DNA of 29,451 nt from assembly GCA_046728975.1 (NCBI GenBank), contig JBKPFU010000203.1, forward strand, positions 1 through 29,451, in the 5' to 3' direction. Shown here piece by piece: positions 22,067 through 29,451 of this stretch. The position numbers and the translations under genes were made by a program. The DNA is from JBKPFU01 sp046728975. GTDB lineage: Bacteria; Actinomycetota; Thermoleophilia; Gaiellales; Gaiellaceae. The stretch's first letter is position 1. Each line of letters opens with the position of its first letter. Below the pieces are notes generated by a model. The model worked only from the letters and a program-made list of their open reading frames with translations. It was not told where the DNA came from and searched no databases.

Positions 22067-22894
22067 TCAGGCCGTCATGAACGCGCTCAGCTCCTCGGCG
22101 ACTGTCGCCGGATCCGTGCCCGTCCTGCGCTCGATCCAGCTGCCGTCCTCGGCCGCGATCAGCGCGGTCAGCCTCTCGCCGTCGTGGTGCGCGGCCACGG
22201 GGGCGAGGCAGCCTCCGCCGATCGCGAAGACACAAGCCCGCTCCGCCTCGACCCTCTCTCGCGTTTCCGCGTCGTCGGCGTACGCGACGAGATCTTCTTC
22301 CCCCGCGCGCACTTGCACGGCGAGCGCCCCCTGCCCCGCCTCGGGAAGCATCTCCTCGATCTCGAACCGGTGGCCTACCTCGTGCGCCAGGCCGAGCCGG
22401 TCGAGGCCGCAGGCGGCCAGAACGACCGCGTCGAGCCCCCGCTCGCTGCGTTTGCGCAGGCGCGTGTCGATGTTCCCGCGCAAGGGCTCGATCCGAAGCT
22501 CGGGCTCGAGCGCGAGGAGCTCGGCGCGCCGCCGGATCGAAGCCGTTCCAACCCGCATACCGCTGCGAAGCTGCGAGGCGCCGCACAGCGCATCGCGCGG
22601 GTCCTCGCGCGGGAGGTAGGCGCCGACGGTGAGCCCTTCCGCGTCGGCCGAGGTCATGTCCTTGGCCGAGTGGACGGCGACGTCGATTCGCCCTTCCAGG
22701 AGCGCCTCCTCGATCTCCTTCACGAACACGCCGCGCGCGCCGATCTGCCCGAACGGCTTCGAGCGGTCGCGGTCACCGGCGGTCGTTATCGGGACAAGCG
22801 CGGTCTCGACCCCCGGGCGGCGGAGGCGGTCGGAGGCAAGCTCGGCCTGCGTCAGCGCGAGGCGCGAGCCCCGTGAGCCGATTCGAAGCAGCAA
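22067..22894 (-). CDS. hemC: hydroxymethylbilane synthase (porphobilinogen deaminase)
   Basis: 275 aa from a TTG start placed directly after the ccmD stop (TAGTTG). It polymerises four porphobilinogens into hydroxymethylbilane on a dipyrromethane cofactor. Markers: LRIGSRGSRLALTQ start, catalytic Asp79 in VHSAKDM, GTASIRRRA, LRGNIDTRL, ACGLDRLGL, LPEAGQGALA and the cofactor Cys229 in IGGGCLAPVAAH. The last motif differs from the common GGCQVP form only in side residues. It lies between ccmD and hemD in one transcription unit, tying heme synthesis to cytochrome c maturation. Confidence 0.96.
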   Translation of the reverse strand: MLLRIGSRGSRLALTQAELASDRLRRPGVETALVPITTAGDRDRSKPFGQIGARGVFVKEIEEALLEGRIDVAVHSAKDMTSADAEGLTVGAYLPREDPRDALCGASQLRSGMRVGTASIRRRAELLALEPELRIEPLRGNIDTRLRKRSERGLDAVVLAACGLDRLGLAHEVGHRFEIEEMLPEAGQGALAVQVRAGEEDLVAYADDAETRERVEAERACVFAIGGGCLAPVAAHHDGERLTALIAAEDGSWIERRTGTDPATVAEELSAFMTA

Positions 22895-23080
22895 CTAGCC
22901 AACCCCCACCTTCGGCCTCTGCTCGCGCTCGCGCGCCCGGCGTTCCTTCAGCCGCTCGGTCAGCTCGGTCACCTCCCGCTCGAGCCGGCTCAGCTTGGTC
23001 GCCATGATCACGACGTACACGAGCACGATCGCGAACACGACGAGATAGGCGGCGGTGACGTATTTCTCTTCGGTGCTCAT
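22895..23080 (-). CDS. ccmD: CcmD-like small membrane protein
   Basis: 61 aa: a short N-terminus, one hydrophobic helix (YLVVFAIVLVYVVIMAT, about 12-28), then a charged coiled-coil-like tail rich in Arg, Glu and Lys. CcmD proteins are this size with one helix and assist the CcmABC heme-release complex. There is no strong sequence signature in this family, so the name comes from size, topology and location immediately after ccmC, with a 4-base ATGA overlap. Confidence 0.72.
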   Translation of the reverse strand: MSTEEKYVTAAYLVVFAIVLVYVVIMATKLSRLEREVTELTERLKERRAREREQRPKVGVG

Positions 23081-23781
23081 GCCGCAAGCAGCTCTCTCAG
23101 CTCACGCAGTCGGGCGTCCAGCCGCTTCCCGGTCAGCTCGATCCGGTAGAGCGCGGCCGCGAGCGCGAGCATCGCCGCCCAGGAGACGCAGAAGGTGAAG
23201 AACATCGAGGCCGACATCTGCGGCCCGCGTGAGGTGAAGACGACGGGGTGGACGAGTTGCTCCGCGAGTCGAATGGCAAGGAAGCTGATCGGGATCAGCA
23301 CGACCCCGAACAGCGCGTAGACGGCGCAGAGGTTGGCCCGCGCCGGCCCCGGATCGACCGAGAAACGGAGCATGAAGTAGGCGCAGTAGAAGAGGAAGAG
23401 GACGAGGAAGAGGACGAGCTGGCGCTCGCTCCAGACCCACCAGTGCCCCCACGAGATGCGCGCCCAGATCGAGCCGGTCAGGAGCGTGAGCGCGCCGAAG
23501 ATCACCCCGAGGTGGATCGCGACGTAGCTCTCCAAGTCGGCGCCCGCAGGGCGCTTCCAGAGATGCAGGAATGCCTTCCACGCGCCCCAGCCGAAGCAGG
23601 CGTACGAGGTGAGCGCGATCGGGACGTGGAAGTAGAAGATGCGCTGCGAGAAGCCCTGGTCGGCGTCGGTCGGGACGTAGTAGAAGATCAGCGCCACCGC
23701 CGCGGTCACCAGCAGGGCGGCCGCCGCGGCGAGCGCCGTCGTCGGGTTTCGCCGGAGCGCCGTCACGAGAAGTCCCTGCAT
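23077..23781 (-). CDS. ccmC: heme exporter/handling protein CcmC (WWD domain)
   Basis: 234 aa with about six membrane helices. CcmC delivers heme to CcmE at the outer face of the membrane. Heme-ligand histidines lie in IFYFHVPIAL and EQLVHPVVF, and the tryptophan-rich loop is WGHWWVWSERQL (about 111-122). The usual motif is WGxWWxWDxRLT; here Asp is Ser, and LT is replaced. The loss of that Asp is unusual and matches the atypical CcmE encoded on the opposite strand. It is the first gene of the minus operon and divergent from ccmE with 35 bases between starts. I could not assign its -10 confidently. Confidence 0.93.
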   Translation of the reverse strand: MQGLLVTALRRNPTTALAAAAALLVTAAVALIFYYVPTDADQGFSQRIFYFHVPIALTSYACFGWGAWKAFLHLWKRPAGADLESYVAIHLGVIFGALTLLTGSIWARISWGHWWVWSERQLVLFLVLFLFYCAYFMLRFSVDPGPARANLCAVYALFGVVLIPISFLAIRLAEQLVHPVVFTSRGPQMSASMFFTFCVSWAAMLALAAALYRIELTGKRLDARLRELRELLAA

Positions 23782-23804
23782 GATCGCAGAAGGCTTTACC
23801 CGGC

Positions 23805-23810
23805 TAGACT
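23805..23810 (+). promoter_or_regulatory. candidate -10 hexamer TAGACT for ccmE-ccmF
   Basis: TAGACT, identical to that at 2540-2545, ends 6 bases before the GTG at 23817. No room remains for a leader, so the message is probably leaderless. Confidence 0.5.
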
Positions 23811-23816
23811 CGAAGC

Positions 23817-24215
23817 GTGGGTAGAAGGGCCAGCCCGGTGCGCCTCGTCATCGCGCTCTCCGTCGCGGCCGCGCTGGCGATCTTCCTGCTCTACACGAGC
23901 TTCGCCGGGGGGGCAACCCCCGCGCTCCGGCCGAGCGAGCTTCCCGGCCACACCGGCAAGGTGCTGCTGGCCGGTCGGGTCGTCGGACCGACGCGTGGGG
24001 ACGCTCACGCAGGCGGGTTGCGCTTCAAGCTCCGCGACGTGGACGGAACGGCAACGGTGCCGGTCGTCTACACGGGCACCGTCCCGGACCTGTTCCGCGC
24101 CGGCCGCCACGTGTACCTGAAGGGGCGGCTGCGAGGCGGCGTCTTCGTCGGCGAGCGGAACTCGCTCGTCACGAAGTGCCCTTCGAAGTACTCGCCCGAG
24201 CGCTCGCGCAGCTGA
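23817..24215 (+). CDS. ccmE: cytochrome c-type heme chaperone CcmE, CxxxY variant
   Basis: 132 aa, GTG start. N-terminal anchor VRLVIALSVAAALAIFLLY (8-26), then the small OB-type barrel: GKVLLAGRVVGP, LRFKLRDVDGTATVPVVYTGTVPD and the GRHVYLKGRL strand. CcmE binds heme covalently and passes it to the CcmF ligase. The usual His of the HxxxY motif is replaced: the tail reads VTKCPSKYSP, a CxxxY motif. Variant System I with cysteine CcmE is known from archaea and some bacteria, where CcmH is missing. The gene is complete and coupled to ccmF one base later. Confidence 0.92.
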   Translation: MGRRASPVRLVIALSVAAALAIFLLYTSFAGGATPALRPSELPGHTGKVLLAGRVVGPTRGDAHAGGLRFKLRDVDGTATVPVVYTGTVPDLFRAGRHVYLKGRLRGGVFVGERNSLVTKCPSKYSPERSRS

Positions 24216-24216
24216 C

Positions 24217-26199
24217 GTGCAGGATCTCGGCCGCGCCGCGCTCGTTGTCGCACTGGGGCTCGTGCTGTACGCGGCCGTCGCCGGCGGGTACGCGGCCCTC
24301 CGCCGAAGGCGACGCCTGCTCGAGTCCGCGCGCAGCGCGTTTTTCGCCGCTTTCGGCGCGACCGCGATCGCCGCGCTCGTCCTGCTGAACGCGTTCCGCG
24401 AGCGCGACTTCTCGTTCACGTACGTCGCCGACCACGCGAGCCGGAAGCTGCCGTTCCCCTACATCTACTCGGCTTTCTGGGGCGGCCAGGAGGGGTCGCT
24501 CCTGCTCTGGTTGCTCGTGCTGACCGCGATCGGCTCTGCCGCGCTGGTGCTCAACGGCCGGCTGACGCGAGACGTGCTCCCATGGGTGACGCCGGTGCTG
24601 GGGGGCGTCGCCACCTTCTTCGCCGTACTGCTCGTCTTCGTCGCCAGCCCCTTCGCGACGCAGGCGGCGCCCGCGGACGGCGCCGGCCTCGTCCCGAGCC
24701 TGCAGAACCCGTACATGATGATCCATCCGCCGCTCCTCTATCTCGGCTACGTCGGGCTGACAATCCCGTTCGCCTTTGCCGCGGCGGCCCTCCTCTCGGG
24801 GCGAGCGGATGAACGCTGGATCGTTGCCACGCGCCGCTGGACCCTCGCTGCGTGGACGTTTCTCGGGATCGGGATCCTGCTCGGCGCGAAGTGGGCGTAC
24901 GAAGAGGTCGGCTGGGGCGGCTACTACGCGTGGGATCCAGTGGAGAACGCTGCCCTGATGCCGTGGCTGGCCTCGACGGCCTTTCTCCACTCGGTGATGG
25001 TGCAGGAGAAGAAGAACATGCTTCGCGTCTGGAACGTCGTGCTCGTGGCCGGCGCGTTCTGCCTCTCGATCTTCGGCACCTTCCTGACGCGGAGCGGCGT
25101 ACTCAATTCCATCCATAGCTTCACCGAGTCCTCGATCGGGCCGTGGTTCCTCGGCTTCATCTGCCTGATCGCAGCCTTCAGCATTGCGCTCGTCGTCCAC
25201 CGGCTACCCCTCCTGCGCTCACGGACGCGGCTGGAGTCGCTCGCCTCGCGCGAAGCGGCCTTCCTCTACAACAACCTGCTCCTCGTCGCGCTGACGCTGA
25301 CCGTCCTCTGGGGCGTCGCGTTCCCGATCCTGTCGGAGGCGGTTCGCGGAGAGGCGGTCACGGTCGGGCCTCCCTACTTCAACTTCTTCCTTCGTGTCTT
25401 TGGGCTGCCCCTGCTCCTGCTGATGGGGATCGGGCCGCTGGTCGCGTGGCGGCGAACCTCGCTCCGCCGCCTGCGCGCGATCGTGCTCTGGCCGGCGGCG
25501 TTCGCGCTCGCCTGCGGTGCCGCACTGCTCGCGGCAGGAGCGGGATCGAGTCTTCCCGGCCTCCTCGCCTACACCTTTTCGGCCTTCGTCCTTGCTGCGA
25601 TCGCCCTCGAGTTCATCCAGGGAACGCGTGCACGCAGAGCCCTCGGCTCGGGTGGTTGGTGGGATTCTTTTTCCGGCCTCGTCGGGCGCAACCGGCGACG
25701 GTACGGCGGCTACATCGTCCACGCGGCGATCGTGCTGCTTGCAATCGGCGTCGCAGGCTCGAGCGCCTACGGCGCGACGAAGGCCGAGCGGCTGCGACCG
25801 GGAGATTCGCTCTCGATCCGCGGCTACGACTTGACCTACCTCCGCAGCGTGCAGCGGCAGCGTGCGAACCACGTCGAGATCCGTGCGCAGCTCGCGGTCT
25901 CGCACGGCGGCAAGAACCTCGGCGTCTTCGAGGCCGGGAAGAACAGCTACCCGGCCGAGCAGCAAGTCTCGAACGAGGTCGCGATCCGCTCCGACTGGCT
26001 GCGCGCGGAGGACCTGTTCATGATCGGCGACCAGTTCAACCGGAATGGCTCGGTTGACCTGAAGGTCGTCGTGAACCCGCTCGTGAACCTGATCTGGCTC
26101 GCCGGAGCGGTCTTCCTCCTCGGATCGCTGATCGCGATGTGGCCCGACGCTCGCGAGCAGCGGCGCCTGGCCACGCGCACGGCGTTCGCTACTCCGTGA
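24217..26199 (+). CDS. ccmF: cytochrome c heme lyase subunit CcmF
   Basis: 660 aa, GTG start 1 base after the ccmE stop. It is a large polytopic membrane protein that ligates heme to apocytochrome CXXCH sites. Markers: FWGGQEGSLLLW, MIHPPLLYLGYVGL, the WWD-domain WGGYYAWDPVENAALMPWL, HSVMVQEKKNMLR, LTRSGVLNSIHSF, and a C-terminal domain ending in RNGSVDLKVVVNPLVNLIWLAG with a last helix. Conserved histidines fit heme ligands. Length is typical. Its last 11 bases overlap the convergent ccmB end. No ccmG or ccmH follows. Confidence 0.96.
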   Translation: MQDLGRAALVVALGLVLYAAVAGGYAALRRRRRLLESARSAFFAAFGATAIAALVLLNAFRERDFSFTYVADHASRKLPFPYIYSAFWGGQEGSLLLWLLVLTAIGSAALVLNGRLTRDVLPWVTPVLGGVATFFAVLLVFVASPFATQAAPADGAGLVPSLQNPYMMIHPPLLYLGYVGLTIPFAFAAAALLSGRADERWIVATRRWTLAAWTFLGIGILLGAKWAYEEVGWGGYYAWDPVENAALMPWLASTAFLHSVMVQEKKNMLRVWNVVLVAGAFCLSIFGTFLTRSGVLNSIHSFTESSIGPWFLGFICLIAAFSIALVVHRLPLLRSRTRLESLASREAAFLYNNLLLVALTLTVLWGVAFPILSEAVRGEAVTVGPPYFNFFLRVFGLPLLLLMGIGPLVAWRRTSLRRLRAIVLWPAAFALACGAALLAAGAGSSLPGLLAYTFSAFVLAAIALEFIQGTRARRALGSGGWWDSFSGLVGRNRRRYGGYIVHAAIVLLAIGVAGSSAYGATKAERLRPGDSLSIRGYDLTYLRSVQRQRANHVEIRAQLAVSHGGKNLGVFEAGKNSYPAEQQVSNEVAIRSDWLRAEDLFMIGDQFNRNGSVDLKVVVNPLVNLIWLAGAVFLLGSLIAMWPDAREQRRLATRTAFATP

Positions 26200-26830
26200 C
26201 GACGTACTCGAACGACGCCCACGCGACGAGCGCGAACACGGCGTCGTAGAGGGCCAGGAAGCCGAGGTACTTGCCGCTCGGGTCGGCGACGCTCGCGCCG
26301 ACGCCGCCGACGACGATGGGGATCGCGAGCGGCAGGAAGAGGAGCGGCAGGAGCAGCTCGCGGGCGCGGCCGGCAGCCGCCATCGCCGCGAGCAGCGTCC
26401 CCACCGCGCAGATGCCGAGGTCCGCAAGCGCGACGCCGGCGACCGTCGCAGCATCGATCGAGGTGAAGAAGAGCGCGAACGCCGGCAGCGCGACGAGCTC
26501 GGCGAGGACCAGAAACGCCAGTGTCGAGACGACCTTCCCGAGCCAGATCGCGCTGCGGTCGCACGGCGCAAGGACGAGGCCGTCGAGCAGCCGCTGCTCG
26601 CGCTCGGCGACGAAGGCACGGCCGAGGCCGAGCAGCGCGGTGAAGAGGATCGCCACCCAAAGCAGCCCGAGCGATGCGCGGCGCGACGTGTCCGTGGGCA
26701 GAGCGAAGTGGAAGACGACCAGCACCGAGACGACGAAGAGGAGCATCGCCGGCAGCGTGTCCCGAGCGCGGAGCTCCAGGACGAGGTCTTTGCGCGCCAG
26801 CGCGGCTGCGTCCCCGAAATACCGCCTCAT
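26189..26830 (-). CDS. ccmB: heme ABC exporter permease CcmB
   Basis: 213 aa with about six membrane helices, the usual CcmB size. The N-terminal LARKDLVLELRARDTLPAMLLF is typical of the family, as is the GLGRAFVAEREQRLLDGLVLAPCDRSAIWLGK segment (in two parts) that contacts the ATPase. With CcmA it forms the ABC part of the CcmABCD complex, which releases holo-CcmE from CcmC using ATP. The ATG overlaps the ccmA stop as ATGA. It converges on ccmF with an 11-base overlap of coding ends. Confidence 0.93.
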   Translation of the reverse strand: MRRYFGDAAALARKDLVLELRARDTLPAMLLFVVSVLVVFHFALPTDTSRRASLGLLWVAILFTALLGLGRAFVAEREQRLLDGLVLAPCDRSAIWLGKVVSTLAFLVLAELVALPAFALFFTSIDAATVAGVALADLGICAVGTLLAAMAAAGRARELLLPLLFLPLAIPIVVGGVGASVADPSGKYLGFLALYDAVFALVAWASFEYVVTE

Positions 26831-27411
26831 GCCAGCGCCAGCCTGTCGGTCGCCAGCGGCGCGAGGCGCTCGGGGGAATGGCTCGCGGCGACGAAGGTCC
26901 GGCCGTCGCGGAGCTCGGCCAGCTCGGCGTCGAGCAGCCGGGCGCCGGGGGCGTCGAGCCCGCTGAAGGGCTCGTCGAGAATCAGCAGCTCGGGATCGTG
27001 CAGCAAGGCGCGGCAGAGGGCCAGCCGCTGCAGCATCCCCCGCGAGAACGCGGCTACTCGCTCGTGGCGGGCCTGCCAGAGGCCGTAGCGCTCGAGCAGC
27101 ATGCCGATCCGCTCGCGTCGCTCCACCACCCGATAGAGACGGCCGTAGAGCTCGAGGTTTTCGATCGCGCTCAACTCGCGATAGACCAGAGGCTCATGAC
27201 CGACGTAGCCGAGGCGCCCGCGTTCGACCTCGACGTCGAGCTCGCCCGCCGTCGGCGCGATCAGGCCGGCGCAGAGGCGCAGCAGCGTCGACTTGCCGGA
27301 GCCGTTCGGCCCGGTCACGAGCAAAAACCCGTTTCGGGGGAGGTCGAAGTCGAGCTCGCGCACCACGACCTTGTCACCGAAGCGCCGCTCGAGCCCGCGG
27401 GCGCGGATCAC
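26827..27411 (-). CDS. ccmA: heme ABC exporter ATP-binding protein CcmA
   Basis: 194 aa from a GTG that overlaps the preceding stop as GTGA. ABC ATPase with Walker A GPNGSGKST (34-42), signature FSRGMLQRLALCRAL (122-136) and Walker B ELLILDEPFSGLD (141-153), then the switch His in AASHSPE. The signature reads FSRGM instead of LSGGQ, as in many CcmA proteins. Short length matches the family. The longer upstream frame overlaps the phosphoesterase gene and is not coding. Confidence 0.94.
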   Translation of the reverse strand: MIRARGLERRFGDKVVVRELDFDLPRNGFLLVTGPNGSGKSTLLRLCAGLIAPTAGELDVEVERGRLGYVGHEPLVYRELSAIENLELYGRLYRVVERRERIGMLLERYGLWQARHERVAAFSRGMLQRLALCRALLHDPELLILDEPFSGLDAPGARLLDAELAELRDGRTFVAASHSPERLAPLATDRLALA

Positions 27412-28136
27412 CCGGCGAGAGCCCTCTGCTCGAAGTACTTCGCAACCTCGTCCGCGGTGGGCGGGTCGAGCAGGTGCGGAATCGGGTCCTCGTCCGGCTC
27501 CGGGTAGCCCGTCGCGCGCATGGCTTCGGCCGCCGCATCGACGTCGTATTCGGTACGGCGAAGCTCGACGTCCGGGCCTAGCAGCGCCCAGTAGGCGCCT
27601 CGGCGGCCCTCGTAGGCCATGCCGACGCTGCCGGCGTTGACCAGCCGCCAAGGCTCGACAATCCGGTCGAACTGGTGGTGCGTGTGGCCGCAGATGACGA
27701 CGCGCTCCTCGACGCCGTCGAGGATCTCTCGCAGGCGCTCGGGAGACGTGATCGCGGTGATGATCTCGTTCTCGTCGCGCGGAGACCCGTGGCAGAAGAG
27801 GGTTGGGCCGAGCCCCTCGACGTCGATGGACTGCGTCGCCGGCATCTGCTCGAGGAACTCACGTTGTTCGTCGTCGAGCTGCTCCTCGAAGATCCAGTCC
27901 CGCCGCCGCTCCCAGACTTCCTCGTCCGGCCCCGCCCCCTCCTTGTGATCGCCGTTGCCCATCAGGAATCGCGCCCGGTCGCCGAGCGAGAGGGCGAGCT
28001 CAAGGCATTCGCTCGGCATCGGGCCCGCGACGATGTCGCCGCCGAACACGACGAGCGCGTCGTCGGGCACCTCACCAAGCACCGCCTCGAACGCCGGCAG
28101 GTTTCCGTGAATGTCGTTCAGGACCGCGACTTTCAT
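27408..28136 (-). CDS. YfcE/MJ0936-type metallophosphoesterase (paralog 2)
   Basis: 242 aa. Metal-binding motifs LNDIHGNLPAF, VFGGDIVAGP, MGNGDHKEG, LFCHGSPRDEN and ICGHTHHQFDR, closing with VNAGSVGMAYEGRRGAYW. It is related to the protein at 11631-12305 but adds a longer acidic C-terminal tail (about 215-242). It is translationally coupled on both sides (ATGA with the prenyltransferase, GTGA with ccmA), an odd place for a phosphodiesterase in a cytochrome maturation operon; no link to heme is known to me. Confidence 0.9.
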   Translation of the reverse strand: MKVAVLNDIHGNLPAFEAVLGEVPDDALVVFGGDIVAGPMPSECLELALSLGDRARFLMGNGDHKEGAGPDEEVWERRRDWIFEEQLDDEQREFLEQMPATQSIDVEGLGPTLFCHGSPRDENEIITAITSPERLREILDGVEERVVICGHTHHQFDRIVEPWRLVNAGSVGMAYEGRRGAYWALLGPDVELRRTEYDVDAAAEAMRATGYPEPDEDPIPHLLDPPTADEVAKYFEQRALAG

Positions 28137-28999
28137 GAGACGAGAACGTCCGCGAGCACGAAGCAGCAGAAGGTGATGCTGATCACACCGTTCATCGTGA
28201 AGAACGCCGTGTCGAGCCGGTGGAGGTCACCGGGCCGGACGAGCGAGTGCTCGTAGAGCAGGAGGAACGCGACGGCTGCCACGCCGAGCCAGTAGAGCAA
28301 CCCGACCGGAAGGCCGAGCCCGGCTGCGACGAGGAACGCCACCGTCGCGGCGTGCAGCAGACGCGCGCCGAGAAAGGCGCCGCTCTCGCCGAAGCGGACG
28401 ACGACCGAGTGGAGGCCTTCCGCTCGGTCGAAGTCGAGGTCGAGCATCGAGTAGAAGAGGTCGAAGCCCGCGACCCAGCAGGCGACCGCGGCACCGAGGA
28501 GCCACGCTTCCCACGGGAGCTCGCCGGTGATCGCTGCCCAGGCCCCGACCGGCGCGAGCCCGTCGACCGCGCCGAGCCAGGCGTGCGAAAGCCAGCTCCA
28601 CCGCTTCAGGTACGGGTAGATCACGAACGCGAGGACTGGGATCGGCCACAGCCAGCGGACCAGCGGATCGAGCTGGAAGACGGCGAGCAGGAAGACCGCC
28701 AGCGAGGCGGCCGAGAACGCCACCGCCTGACCGATTGAGAGCGCGCCGCTCGGGAGCTCCCGGCCGGCGGTGCGCGGGTTGCGAGCGTCGATCCCGGCAT
28801 CTATCAGCCGGTTGAGCGCCATCGCCAGTGAGCGCGCGCCGACCATCGCCACTGTGACCCAGAGGAGATCGTGCGCGCTGGGAACGCCGTCGACGGCAAG
28901 GAGAGCGCCGACGTAGGCGAACGGCAGCGCGAAGACCGTGTGCTCGAACTTCACCAGCGATGCGAAGCGCCGCGGGTAACTGAGAACGCCCGTCGTCAT
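28133..28999 (-). CDS. UbiA-family prenyltransferase (MqnP-like)
   Basis: 288 aa, polytopic. The two Asp-rich motifs of aromatic prenyltransferases are NRLIDAGIDARNPRT (N-x3-D-x3-D) and YSMLDLDFDRAEGLHS. The set AMALNRLIDAGIDARNPRTA with GRELPSGALS resembles the 4-hydroxybenzoate-type enzymes assigned as MqnP in the futalosine menaquinone route; UbiA of ubiquinone synthesis is less likely in an actinobacterium. It would attach a polyprenyl chain to an aromatic quinone precursor in the membrane. The ATG at 28999 overlaps the Mog-like stop (ATGA). Confidence 0.9.
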   Translation of the reverse strand: MTTGVLSYPRRFASLVKFEHTVFALPFAYVGALLAVDGVPSAHDLLWVTVAMVGARSLAMALNRLIDAGIDARNPRTAGRELPSGALSIGQAVAFSAASLAVFLLAVFQLDPLVRWLWPIPVLAFVIYPYLKRWSWLSHAWLGAVDGLAPVGAWAAITGELPWEAWLLGAAVACWVAGFDLFYSMLDLDFDRAEGLHSVVVRFGESGAFLGARLLHAATVAFLVAAGLGLPVGLLYWLGVAAVAFLLLYEHSLVRPGDLHRLDTAFFTMNGVISITFCCFVLADVLVS

Positions 29000-29451
29000 G
29001 TCTGGCGGTGGACCGTCTCCTCGCCCGCGAGGAGCTTCAACGCGTGGGCGAGCGCCGGTCGCAGCACCGCGTACCCGTCGCGGCACGCGCCAGGCGAGCC
29101 GGGCAGGTTGACGACGAGCGTGCGGTCGCGGATGCCGGCGGCGCCGCGCGACAGCAATCCGTGCGGGGTCTTGGCGATCGAGTCCGCTCGCAGCGCTTCG
29201 GCGATACCCGGCGCGTCGCGATCGATCACGTCGCGAGTGGCCTCCGGAGAGACGTCCCGCGGTCCCAGGCCGGTTCCGCCGGTCGTCAGCACGAGCGCGG
29301 CGCTCTCCGCCAGCTCCGCGATCGCCTCGGCGATCGCGTCGCGATCGTCCGGCACGACGCGCCGCTCGACGTCATAGCCGTCCTCCGCGAGGAGGCTCCC
29401 GAGCAACTCGCCGCTCTCGTCCTGCCGCTCGCCCGCCGAGACGCCGTCGGA
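28996..29451 (-). CDS. MoaB/Mog-like molybdopterin protein (partial, start outside window)
   Basis: 151 residues visible and the N-terminus lies past the right edge. The frame is open to base 29451 and reads SDGVSAGERQDESG there, the family's substrate loop, which shows the TTG at 29406 is not the start. Further motifs: LVLTTGGTGLGPRDVSPEAT (the molybdopterin-binding G-rich segment) and LVVNLPGSPGACRDGYAVL. MogA/MoaB adenylates molybdopterin during molybdenum cofactor synthesis; some MoaB proteins are inactive relatives. It is the first visible gene of the operon with ubiA-like, phosphoesterase, ccmA and ccmB. Confidence 0.92.
   Translation of the reverse strand, partial: SDGVSAGERQDESGELLGSLLAEDGYDVERRVVPDDRDAIAEAIAELAESAALVLTTGGTGLGPRDVSPEATRDVIDRDAPGIAEALRADSIAKTPHGLLSRGAAGIRDRTLVVNLPGSPGACRDGYAVLRPALAHALKLLAGEETVHRQT

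Noticed and set aside
28996..29406. TTG at 29406 as the start of the Mog-like gene
   Set aside because: The frame is open to the window edge and the extra residues match the family's conserved N-terminal loop, so the gene is truncated by the window.
1..29451. CRISPR arrays, insertion sequences, prophage or toxin-antitoxin modules
   Set aside because: No repeated spacer-like units, transposases, integrases or phage genes were seen; base composition is even throughout.

Overview
This is high-GC bacterial DNA (about two-thirds G+C by eye), densely packed with genes and free of insertion sequences, phage genes or CRISPR arrays. It looks like a chromosomal core region of a deep-branching actinobacterium, with Thermoleophilia (Gaiellales/Solirubrobacterales type) as my best guess. 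The grounds are the GC and codon bias, frequent GTG starts, several start codons lying 6-8 bases after a -10 hexamer (leaderless style), System I (Ccm) cytochrome c genes, and a UbiA/MqnP-like prenyltransferase. The taxonomic placement is inference.

Layout. 1-2532 (minus): O-methyltransferase, a short FtsH-like AAA protease, methylmalonyl-CoA epimerase. 2554-4844: a nicotinamidase/isochorismatase-like cysteine hydrolase (plus) facing nicotinate phosphoribosyltransferase (minus), plausibly two steps of NAD salvage. 4904-7540 (minus): M20 metallopeptidase, cupin, DUF1385 membrane protein. 7646-9909 (minus): tryptophan 2,3-dioxygenase-like protein and two tandem paralogous methyltransferases; the second seems to start at a CTG codon overlapping the preceding stop. 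9932-11624 (plus): RarA/MgsA AAA ATPase and an OsmC-type peroxidase. 11631-12305 (minus): metallophosphoesterase. 12326-14799 (plus): a fused electron-transfer flavoprotein (EtfB-EtfA) whose EtfA FAD-binding region looks degenerate, coupled to an alpha/beta hydrolase. 14796-15701 (minus): arginase. 15733-16122 (plus): receiver-only response regulator. 16205-18955 (plus): large secreted BNR/VPS10-like propeller protein behind a conventional promoter that carries a palindrome in its spacer. 19008-19799 (minus): membrane protein with a channel-like C-terminus, and tRNA-Phe.

19906-29451 is a heme and cytochrome c maturation region. Minus operon: ccmC, ccmD, hemC, hemD, SAM hydrolase (DUF62), methyltransferase, ending in a U-tract terminator. 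Plus operon: ccmE, ccmF. Minus operon from the right edge: MoaB/Mog-like (partial), UbiA prenyltransferase, metallophosphoesterase, ccmA, ccmB, with 4-base stop/start overlaps throughout. hemC and hemD supply uroporphyrinogen III for heme; CcmABCDEF would export or deliver heme, load it on CcmE and ligate it to apocytochromes. CcmE has the CxxxY variant instead of HxxxY, and no ccmG or ccmH is present here.

Most noteworthy points: very compact divergent promoters with overlapping -10 hexamers and apparently leaderless starts, the EtfBA fusion lacking canonical alpha-FAD motifs, the CTG start, the Cys-type CcmE with an unusual CcmC, and the channel-like membrane protein. I did not find a clearly new defence or mobile system.
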